From: Calliopum simillimum
Taxonomy: Eukaryota > Arthropoda > Insecta > Diptera > Lauxaniidae
Length of the DNA: 64,000 bases
Assembly: GCA_951812925.1 (NCBI GenBank)
Contig: OX638370.1
Location: forward strand, 46,875,948 to 46,939,947
Direction of reading: 5' to 3'
This document shows, piece after piece, positions 54,985 through 64,000 of this stretch. The notes beneath the pieces were generated by a model. The model saw nothing but the letters and a program-made list of their open reading frames with translations, made no database searches and was not told where the DNA came from. The position numbers were made by a program, and so were the translations under genes. Every line of letters begins with the position of its first letter. The first letter of the stretch is position 1.

Positions 54985-57314
54985 CACTAGTTTACAAATG
55001 AATTAATTTTTTCTGTGATCTGAGTGCCACTATCAAATTCTTATGTAAAAGGACTCTCTAATTGCGAAAATTTATATATTTTTTTTTTCTACGGATACGT
55101 TTTCGAGAAATCCCCCTTTTCCTGTTTTTAAAGGAGGGGAAAAGATGATCTCATATAATTACATATATCTCGTAAATTAGTAAAGCCAGCTTAATGTGTA
55201 AGATATCAAACGAAAGAATGAAATATATTGTTGACAAAAAAAATAATAAAACTTGACCTTTTTTACTATTTAGAACAAGAAAATGTTAACGGGATTAAAG
55301 AAAGATTCTGAAAATCATCGAAATTTGCTTGAAATTTGAAATTTGGTTTACTATATATTGGCTATTATTTATCCGATCTCAAAAAAATGTTAAAAAGGCA
55401 ATTTATTTGCCTTTCCAACGAGATCCTCATAGTCCAAGAGCCAGCGCTTAAAAACAACTTTGCGTTTCTAAAAGCTGAATTTGTTACAGTTGGTTATAGT
55501 AATTGTGTACATCAATAATCTGTCGGTCAGTCAAGCGAACTGTAGAACAGGCGGCTGCTATATGGCCTCAAACATGTAAAATTTCGATTTTTCTGCAATC
55601 AATTTCTTAAAGATGAAACTTCTTATACACGTTATATAATGCATACAAATAACAGTTTTATCGGTCAGTCAGTTAAATGTTGGAACGGGGCTAGTCAGCA
55701 CGCCCTAATATATGTGTAATAAATGAATCAAGACAAAATTATTACTAAAAGCTGAAATTTTATTTAGGGGTACTTAATTGTATATTAACCACAAATAAAT
55801 CAGTCAGTAAACTATATTGTAGAACAATCTCCGTCAGCAAGCTCAACAAAACAAAAAAAAAATTGTTTTTAAAAGCTGAACATTTTTTTAAGGGGTACTT
55901 AACTGTATCTTAACCACAAATATGTAAAGCAGTCAGTCAACTATATTGTAGAATAATCTCCGTCAGCTTTTCAGCTTTTAAAAACCATTTTTTTTTTTTT
56001 TTTTGTTTTGTTGAGCTTGCTGACAGAGATTGTTCTACAATATAGTTTACTGACTGATTTATTTGTGGTTAATATACAATTAAGTACCCCTACAAAAATT
56101 TTCTGCTTTTAGTAACCATTTTTTTTTAAATTTTTTATTTTTTTTTTTTTGTTGAGCTTGCTGACAAAGATTGTTCTACAATATAGTTGACTGACTGCTT
56201 TATTTGTGGTTAATATACAATTAAGTACCCCTAAAAAAAATTTCAGCTTTTAGAAATAATTTTGACTTGATTCATTTATTGCACATATATTGGGGCGTGC
56301 TGACTAGCCCCGTTCTAACATTTAACTGACTGACCGACAAAACTGTTATTTGTGTGCATTATATAACATGTATAAGAAGTTTCAGCTTTTAGAAATTGAT
56401 TGCAGAAAAATCGAAATTTTACATGTTTGAGGCCATATAGCAGCCGCCTGTTCTACAGTTCGCTTGACTGACCGACAGATTATTGATGTACACAATTACT
56501 ATAACCAACTGTAACAAATTCAGCTTTTAGAAACGCAAAGATGTTTTTAGGCGCTGGCTCTCCGGCTATCAGATGAGGAACAGAATAAGACGTTCTTTTT
56601 ACAGATCCGTTAAAGTTAAGTGACACCTCGAATAATTGTTTTTCTTCGAATACGGCAGCACTACACGAGCGAAAAAAATTAAAACTATTTTTTTTTACTT
56701 ATGATGGTCCGACTAATCAAAATAAATATGAATCGGACGAATCGCAAAAAAAAATTTTCAAAATTGTACCCGTATGCAAGGAAAATTACAAAAATAGAGT
56801 AAATTTTTAATATTGGTATTTTCACTTAATTGGTTATAACTCCGTTATTTATTCATCGATTTTCTCGGTTAGTACTTTTTTATTATAAAGGTTTTCTGGA
56901 CTTTTGTTCATGGAAGTTTTTTTAATTTTACCGAATTTTTTTCAAGAAAATATCCCAATTGAAAAACTTTTTTTTTCGATTTTTCAAAAGAAAAATCAAA
57001 ATTTTTTGAAATGTTAATTAATAACGCTGAAACTAAAAAACTGATCGAAAAATAAAGTACACGTATGAAACGTTTATGTAAAATTTTATTACCTTTCGTT
57101 TGATGTCTTACACATTAAGCTGTCTTTACTAATTTACGAGATATCTATAATTATATGAGATCATCTTTTCCCCCTATTTTAAAAACAGGAAAGGGGGGAT
57201 TTCTCGAAAACTTATCCGTAGAAAAAAAAAAAAAAATATTTTCGCGATCAGGGAGTCATTTAACATAAGAATTTTATAGTGGCAATCAGATCACATTTTT
57301 GCTGTAAACTAGTG
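54985..57314. mobile_element. 2.3-kb palindromic foldback element, TAA duplication
   Basis: Ends CACTAGTTTACA... and ...TGTAAACTAGTG, flanked by TAA (54,982-54,984 and 57,315-57,317). The ends resemble CACAGGTTTAC of family A. Arms of about 1.1 kb include CGAGAAATCCCCC, TGAGATCATCTTTTCC (mirrored), CAGTCAGTC runs and GAACAGGCGGCTGC. The centre near 55,985 has additional repeated AGCTTTTA/TGAGCTTGCTGAC units. The frame 55,336-55,518 is a shadow. Confidence 0.9.
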
Positions 57315-57399
57315 TAATTCATGCAAAATTTTAATTTTCCGCCATTTGTGCGATAGAGTGTTGACATTTAAAATACAGACAACAATTTGACAGCTGACA

Positions 57400-58560
57400 G
57401 CTTAAGGTTAGTCCCTTTAATCTTCCCCTTCGCTTAATTCCATGAAAATCGGTGCAGCAATATGGTCTCAAAAACTATTTTTGAATGAGGGGCCACCCTG
57501 TAAATAGATGCTAAATTTTTTTTTTCAGAAATATTTGCTTCAATCACCGTCCATACTTAATTTCATGAAAATCGGTTCAGTATGACCTTAAAAAATCTTG
57601 CTCCCATGAAAGTTTCCTATTGGTACAAGTATCAAGCATACAAATTTTGGTCCGGATCGGAAAATATGTGACCGTGCCGCAAGGCCATTGAAGGTCGGAA
57701 AAACGCTATTTATATAGAAAAATGGGGCTTTAATCGCAAGAATCAGTCCTATCTTTGAAACTATTTGACATAAGTGAATGAGATTTGGTATGTATATGAA
57801 CATTTCTTAAGTAAGTTGCATCCAATAAACAAATGGGCAATGCCAAGCCCCTTCGACCCGAAATTCTTGTATCTCTGGAAATATTGCACTCAGGGGAATG
57901 AGATTCGGTACATATGTAATTGGCACTGGGAAAAAAAATTTTTAATAAAAAATGGGCGGGGTCACGCCCCCTCCTTCTAAAAAAATTAAATTTTTCATGT
58001 CTCTGAAACTATTTGACACATATGAATAAGATTTGAATTTAGGTAAAGTGAAGCGAACAGGATATGGCACTGTAAAAATGTTAAACCAATTTAAGGTACT
58101 TAGTTGATATGGGAGCAGTATTTTTTTTTATTTTGGTTTCTTAGGTATAAACACTAAGCAAAAAAAATTTGTTCCGGATCAGAATATATTTGATCGTGCC
58201 CGCAGGCCGTTAAAGGTCAGAAAAACGCTATTTGTATGAAAATAAGGAAACAATCCATCCTATCTTTGAAACTATTTGACATAGGAGGATGAGATTTAGT
58301 ACATATATGAACAATACTTAAGTAAATAGTATCCAATAAAAAAATGGACAGCGCCACGCCCCCTCCACCCGAAATTTGTCATATCTCTGAAAATATTTGA
58401 CTCTGGTAAATGAGACTTGGCAAAACCCGAAAGGATATTTTGATAAGAAATAGTGTGGCTATTCGTTGCCATTAATAAAAAAGAATTTAAAATTTTCTTG
58501 TAGCTACGCTGTAAAACTGAACACAGCGTTTTCTTCAACTTCAAGCAAGGATTTTTTAAA
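57400..58560 (+). repeat. Tandem-like modules with CACGCCCCC
   Basis: Two diverged modules about 470 bp apart share GACCTTTGAA-like, CTTTGAAACTATTTGACATA, GAATGAGATTT(G/A)GTA and CCACGCCCCCTCC (57,850, 57,962, 58,355). The end (58,430-58,560) matches 31,450-31,600. Non-coding. Confidence 0.6.
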
Positions 58561-59097
58561 ATCCATACATAAGACTGCCTATAAGAAATAAAAAGTTCAT
58601 TCCATTTTTTTGTGCCTCAGACATTAACCAAAATTTTAATTTTGTACGCGTAACTTTTTTTTTAAGTATAACTCCTTTAATTTTTTTTTATAGAAATATT
58701 ATGCAGATTTTGGAGAACAATTCTGTGTAAAAATCTTGTTTTTATGTATGGGTAGTAGGGATTCCAATTTTTGGACTTTTTGCGATCCCGGGATCGAGAA
58801 ATTTTGAATCCCGGGATTTTTCGGGATTTGTATGAATTTTTTTTTCTTCCTAAATAGACAGAATTTAGTATTAAAAATTCCTAATATTTTGTCTTATATA
58901 CCCCTACTACACCCCTACAAAGATATTTTATTTAAAAAGTGTCAAAAATATTAAAGAACAATTTCTTAAAGTAGGTACATTTTATTATTTATTCACGCCT
59001 TTTTTAAAAAACAAAAATTCATAAATACTTATTTGCTTCAAAAACAAGCGTAAAGGTACATTGCAGCATTGTATGCTTAGTTAAATACATATCGATA

Positions 59098-59732
59098 CCT
59101 TAGAGCGCTATAGTCCTATCTCAATTTTTTCAATTATTGGGAAATGCAAAAAGAATACTTCAAACAGTGGTTATTTAAAGTTGGCTGCGATTTTGAAAAA
59201 ACTATACATGCAATAATTTTACCTTAGTATATTTTAACACAATTTTATGTTAAAAAATTCTTTTATTAATTTTTAACAAAATCAATTTAACAAATTATAT
59301 GGAATTGCACTACTATTCAAATAAACTACACATTTAGTAAATTTTATGAGCGACTAGCATTTCCCGGTGTGCGTTTTTTTTCGAATCATGGAAAAAACAA
59401 GAAAGTTTCAAAAATTTCTGGTTCTGACCTTTGGGTGAAAAAAAATGTTTCCACTAAAAAGATGTAAAATGTCATGAAACGTGTAGAAAAGACGAAAAAA
59501 AAGGAAAAATTTTCTTAAAAATGTGACTTATTTGAATATTCAGAGGAGATAGCACAGTGGCGCTCCTCAAAAAATTACAGTTTGGAGATAGGATTTTTCT
59601 TAATTCTCGAATATTTCGGTGTTTTAGTGGTATTTTGACATCCCACAGATTTCCACTCGGTAAAGAAGCCCACAAGGATACCATATCTGCAAAAATCGCA
59701 AAAAGTGGAGATAGGACTATAGCGCTCTAAGG
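59098..59732. mobile_element. Nested MITE, 635 bp, TA duplication
   Basis: CCTTAGAGCGCTATAGTCCT (59,098) mirrored by AGGACTATAGCGCTCTAAGG (to 59,732), TA at both sides. Inserted in the 3' part of the hAT element, downstream of the transposase stop. Frames at 59,472-59,757 are non-coding. Confidence 0.85.
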
Positions 59733-59881
59733 TATTGATACATAAAATATCATACATATTTAATTATATAAAATAGTGAGATCAAAGTTTTAACAAGTGT
59801 TGGACTTGGAAGAATTAACTTTTGTTTTAATCAGTTTTATTATTTATTATTAAAATATTATTTTAGGAAAATTAAAGCATT

Positions 59882-60941
59882 TATTATTTTATCATCCAAT
59901 TTAGATCTAAATTTATTACGTAAATAACCTGCACACGAAAAGCATCTTTCTGATTCAACACTTGTTGGTTGAATTGAAGAAAGATAATCGAATGTTTTCT
60001 GGAGGAAATAACCCCTATCACCACATTGCAAAATAAATCAATTGCTTTCATTAAAACGTCGGATAAATTATAAGACTTTTTAGAAAATAAATGTTTTGAA
60101 GTGGTATTCAAAACTAGATATAATTTTTCTTTCAAGTTTATTGATGAGTGTACTTTAACTCTATGGCTATTGTCCTCAATTTCGCAAGAAGTTTCAGTTT
60201 CAAATCTAGAGAGAATACGTTTTATCTCTACTTTAATGAGATTTAAAGATAGAGCTTTACAGAAGTCATTATTGGGACTTGTCAAAAATGAAAAAATGTC
60301 AGATAAAATTCTTTCCACGAGCTTAAAGCCGCTTGAGACTATCTGAGAAGTCATACAGAAACTCGTATGAGTTGTCAAATATGGCAACTCTGATAGTGGA
60401 AATGTAAATTTATAACACAAATGATTTATCAGAAGAAAACTCATATGAGTTATTTTGGCATTAGATTTGAGTCTATTTGAAAATAGAAGTCATAGTAGTT
60501 TTCAAATTTTTAAATGTTGTTTGAAAAATAAAAAATGAAACCAATTTCAACAATATAAATTAAAAACAATAAAAAATTGACAGTCAGAGAAAAAAATCAT
60601 ACAGAAAAACATAAGAGAACTAGTCTGAAGTGCCTTTTAGCAAAAATGATATTACTCAAAGCAGATTTTTCTTTCTTTATAATATCAATAGTGATTTTGA
60701 TTGATTGAAGAGTACGAGCTAATTGTTTAATAATTTTAAATTCGCTACAGTGGATCGAAGAAACCTTTAAGTCAATACAAGCTGTTTTTATGCTACTTTC
60801 AAGCATAATAAAGTGCTGCAGCATATCTAAAAGACTACTCCATCTCGTTTTGCAATCTAAGATTAACTTCAGCTCTTTATTATGTTCAATTTTAACATAA
60901 CGTTGTAAGACTTCGTTTTTTGTTGGTGATTTTTGGAACAT
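59882..60941 (-). pseudogene. hAT transposase relic
   Basis: Minus strand: VLQRYVKIEHNKELKLILDC, KTRWSSLLDMLQHF (60,940-60,800), KIIKQLARTLQSIK; a middle part with FCKALSLNLIKVEIKRILS; and, after a frame shift near 60,020, GDRGYFLQKTFDYLSSIQPT, SVESERCFSCAGYLRNKFRS and KLDDKIINALIFLK before TAA. LDCKTRW-S and the C-terminal S-ER-FS-AG dimerisation domain are standard hAT features. The N-terminal BED finger was not found, so it is 5'-deleted and frameshifted, but its C-terminal domain is well preserved. Confidence 0.88.
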
Positions 60942-61439
60942 TCTAACAATTTTTCTAACCTAAAAAACTTATAAAAGAAATCCCGGGATTGGTAGCACTG
61001 ATCCCGGGATTTTCGGGACTGCAAAAAGGCTCGAATCCCGGGATACCGGGATCCCGGGACTGAAATCCCTAATGGGTAGGTATTGCTTAGATATCTATTT
61101 GTTTTGTTTGTTTTAAAAATTTTTATGAAAAGTTTATTTCATATAAATTTTGAATTATTTTAATCCTACCACAAATATTTCATAAATTCCCGTTCAAAAT
61201 TTACGGAGAAATCGCCATTTAAAAAAAGACGTACATAAAAACTCAAATGCTTATAACTTAAAAAAAAAAAAAATTTAAATTTTTGAAAAAAATAAAATAT
61301 AAGGCAATAATCCTGATCAAAAACTCTTCAAAGAACCACCAAAAAAAGTTTGAGTTGAGCAAGTTAGTTTTTAATGTGTCTGTTTCAAAAAATTTAAATC
61401 AACACTATTCTCGCTTTAATCACTTAAATTTTTGAATAA

Positions 61440-62263
61440 CACAGGTTTACAAAAAAAAAAAAAAAAATGTCATGGCATTTTGTTTCATAAGGTCCGTTTT
61501 TTTCCAGAACGTATGAGAAAAAAGATTTCAAGGTCATATGGAGGTCAAAATGGGATTCATGTGTCGTTTAGTGATAAATTCGCTAAAATTCTGAAACTAA
61601 TTTTTAATCATTGAGCCCTTAGGTCTTAAAAAAAATATATGAGCAAAAAGGGCATCTCGGACCTAGTTTCGGAGATATAGCCATCGGAAAATCAGAATAT
61701 ATATCTTCTATGAAAACTGCTATAAGTTGGGAACCCCTGAATGGATTTGGAAAACATTGGTGTCATATGAAAGGCATTTTGTTGTTGTTGTTGTTGTTGC
61801 TGTTGTTTTTGTTGGTGTTATTGATTTGTTTGTTGTTGTAATTGAAAAATTTCAAGAAAGCCCATATCTCGAAAACTATGAATCCAATTGAAAATATGCT
61901 CACGACATATAGGCTGTTAAAATACCTTTCATATGACACAAATATTTTACAAATCCATCCAGGAGTTCCCAACTTATAGCAGTTTTTAAAGAAGATATAT
62001 CCGGACCTTCCGATGGCTTTATCTCAGTAACTAGGTCCGAGATATTCTTTTTAAGGACTAAGAACTCAATGATAAAAAATTAGTTTCAGAATTTTAGCCA
62101 ACTTATCACTAAACGACACATGACCTCCATATGACCTTGAAAACTTTTTTCTCAGAAGTTCTGGAAAAAAACGGACCCCAGATTCGGATTCAGGACGTCA
62201 AAGTTCTTAGGAAACACATAGTCTAATCAAAACGCCATGACATTTTTTTTTTGTAAACCTGTG
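61440..62263. mobile_element. Foldback element, family A copy 2, TAA duplication
   Basis: CACAGGTTTACAAAA... and ...TTTGTAAACCTGTG with TAA at 61,437-61,439 and 62,264-62,266. It matches 9427-10,292 throughout, including TCAAGGTCATATGGAGGTC and CCATCGGAA. The centre holds a (TTG)n run (61,785-61,825) where the other copy has (CAA)n. Confidence 0.88.
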
Positions 62264-62714
62264 TAATTCATCATTTAAATTTTATTAAAACAATTGAACA
62301 TGATACATTTCTGATTAAAGCTTTCATTTGCTTTTTGTTATAAATTCTTTATTTGGTTATATTTTACATTTGTCGCAAAAAGAAAATTTCTCCATTGTTT
62401 CTTGAATTCTGAGATGCTACCAGCCGATTTTTTGTGTTATACCTACTATCTATTTTTTAAAAAACTCATACAAATCGAAAAGCTTTTTATGTGGGAAAAC
62501 TATCCTGGCTAGTGCTTAATCAGATCTCATCTGGTTAACCAGGCAAGTGAGAATGAGGTATTAGATTCCGTTATCCGTTAGAGTATTACGTGTATACGAA
62601 GTTAAGGGCAACTTAGTTCAGACTTCATCTTTCAGTTTGCATTGTAACATTGCGTTTTATCCTCTTGAAAAATTCAATTCAATGAGTTTTTACGATTTTT
62701 GAGATGATTTATCT

Positions 62715-62840
62715 CAACAATGGTGTATCGATCGACTAAAAAGGGGTTTTGGCGACGAAGCACCATCCAAGACCAGAGTGTATGAGTGGTCAAAAGAGTC
62801 CAAGCGCGGGCGGATTTCACTTAAAAACGACGTGCAATAA
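62715..62840 (+). pseudogene. mariner transposase N-terminal fragment
   Basis: QQWCIDRLKRGFGDEAPSKT, RVYEWSKESKRGRISLKND then TAA. This is the mariner N-terminal HTH layout (WC---LK--G--APS---VY-W---FKRGR-SL-DD). Only about 40 residues remain. Confidence 0.75.
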
Positions 62841-62994
62841 AAATATTTAAGATATTTATTTTTAATTGAAATTTTACGTCTTTCGCCTCAAAGATTCATC
62901 AGACTATTAGTTTTTTTCATGTAATTATTATAATTATTTTTATTTTACTAAATTAATTATAATTGAAAAATTACAAGTTGAAAAACTTTTGTGT

Positions 62995-63090
62995 TAGGTC
63001 TGGGCCGGAGTTGAACCGAGGACCTCACGGTTGCTACAACTCTCAATCGCAGTGCCAGTCGCTAGACCACTGCTCCACCCTTGCGCTCTT
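62995..63090 (-). mobile_element. tRNA-like SINE head
   Basis: Minus strand: A box TGGTCTAGCGACTGG, long variable region, B box GGTTCAACTCC. The acceptor arm (GGAGCAG start) is not matched at the 3' end, and the T stem is imperfect, so a functional tRNA is unlikely. The plus-strand left flank is AT-rich and may be the SINE body. Confidence 0.55.
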
Positions 63091-63119
63091 ACGAAGCTGA
63101 CTTATTGACTTATTTTGTT

Positions 63120-63310
63120 TTGTGCGTAAGTACGTGACCGAAAACGCTTCGTTCTCGCTACCAGAAATGCTCTTTGGATGCGCATCGCTCCCGCATTCAG
63201 AAATGCTCTTTGGTTGCGCTTCGCTCTCGCTACCTATAGCGCAGAAAATATGCGCATACAAATCAGCTCTTTAGATACGAGAAGGACGCGCATCGCTATT
63301 GCATCTTGGG
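63120..63310 (+). repeat. GC-richer short repeat cluster
   Basis: GAAATGCTCTTTGG(A/T)TGCGC at 63,166 and 63,202, and GATGCGCATCG at 63,177 and 63,309, recur in a 190-bp cluster next to the tRNA-like unit. Codes for nothing recognisable. Confidence 0.5.
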
Positions 63311-63319
63311 GATGCGCAT

Positions 63320-64000
63320 CGAAATTTTCTGTTGGGATGTGTCTTTTTATTTTTCATTACCTTTCAGAAAAAAATTATGAGACCCCAGGGACCAACATTT
63401 TTTTACATTTTGTTGCTCTGTGTAATATGAACTATTAATTTTTGACAAACTTTTTGATGCTGAATACAAATCCGCTAAAAGCATTACTCTATCGTTGAAG
63501 AATTTTGAGACATTCTAACCTAAAAATGCCTTAAATAAAAGATAACTGCTATTTTTGAGGTTATATAAAAATATCTCTTAAGATAGTTGAAAGCAATAAT
63601 ATTTCTCTTCATATCCCCTTTTGAATACATATCTTTTTTGACTCTTTTGGAGGTTACACAGAGGACCTTGAAGCTTTTCAAAGCTAATCCAAAACTCATA
63701 CATTTACATACATATAAAACTACTAAAAAGAGAAACGTACGGGTAGAGACTATTTATACGAAATTTATACTAAAAGTCCTGCATAAATGAAAAACAAACA
63801 TTTTCCGGAAGTTAAACTTTAATAGATAACCTTAAAAATTTTACTTTAAAATGGAATCGTTCATTCGTATAAATTTTTTTACTTGATGAGAAAAATAAGC
63901 AATAAAAAAGCAATCGAGAGAAAAATGTTCAGGTACGAAATCAATTTAACTTCATTCATTTCCTTTTCAACTCAGTACTTTTATGATCGCGATAACAATA
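63320..64000. other. Unassigned AT-rich DNA
   Basis: No recognisable feature to the end of the window. Confidence 0.35.

Larger units (their letters stand above)
58756..61071 (-). mobile_element. hAT element, 2.3 kb, 8-bp duplication
   Basis: TIR TAGGGATT(C/T)CA at 58,756 mirrored to 61,071. ATGGGTAG is duplicated exactly (58,748-58,755 and 61,072-61,079). Subterminal CCCGGGAT(C/T) repeats lie at both ends. It contains a hAT transposase relic on the minus strand and a nested TA-flanked MITE. Confidence 0.92.

Noticed and set aside
62995..63090. Functional tRNA gene
   Set aside because: A and B boxes are good, but the acceptor stem does not pair and the T stem has mismatches; more likely a SINE head.

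Overview
The window looks like a repeat-saturated, AT-rich stretch of a dipteran insect genome. The element spectrum suggests a tephritid-like fly: mini-me-type modules with a TA-rich and GTCY-like core, RTE and jockey-like LINEs, Penelope, mariner/Tc1, hAT, PIF/Harbinger and kilobase foldback elements. There is no bacterial gene organisation. No intact host protein-coding gene is visible. Almost everything recognisable is a mobile element, usually decayed and often nested. One run of Ns (13,426-13,625) is an assembly gap.

Layout. 1-10.6 kb: a foldback (489-1529), a Penelope RT relic, a cluster of tRNA-derived SINEs, and a 4.5-kb foldback (4619-9144) whose right arm carries two head-to-tail Helitrons inserted precisely at A^T; then a foldback with TAA target duplications inside a second TIR element. 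10.7-20.2 kb: a Transib/RAG1-like coding relic (minus strand) cut into two pieces by an 8.4-kb PIF/Harbinger element. That element has 22-bp-plus TIRs, a TAA duplication, a plus-strand MADF gene and a minus-strand transposase, and is itself loaded with later insertions. 20.4-28.4 kb: another foldback, then a minus-strand Ty3/Gypsy-type LTR composite with long repeat-rich LTRs, a truncated integrase and, in the env position, a Ulp1/SENP-like protease ORF. 28.4-38.3 kb: the most unique-looking part, interrupted by mini-me/GCCACGCCC modules and a 1.85-kb hAT-type foldback with a perfect 8-bp duplication. It includes a GC-richer block (about 34.8-35.9 kb) that could be a host promoter and 5' UTR exon followed by a splice donor. 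38.3-54.4 kb: pogo-like, two mariner/Tc1, RTE and jockey-like LINE relics, a Helitron with 129-bp internal repeats, and a hAT element nested in a piggyBac-like element. 54.4-64 kb: a 2.3-kb palindrome, a hAT transposase element with a nested TA-flanked MITE, a second copy of the 9.4-kb foldback family, a mariner N-terminal fragment and a tRNA-like SINE head.

The genes here do not form a pathway. The biology is element-on-element insertion: the nesting order can be read from target-site duplications, about 15 kb is palindromic and could make long hairpin RNA, and two domesticable enzyme families (RAG1-like recombinase, SUMO-protease-like) sit in mobile DNA in decayed form. Family names were assigned by reading translations and motifs from memory, without database searches.
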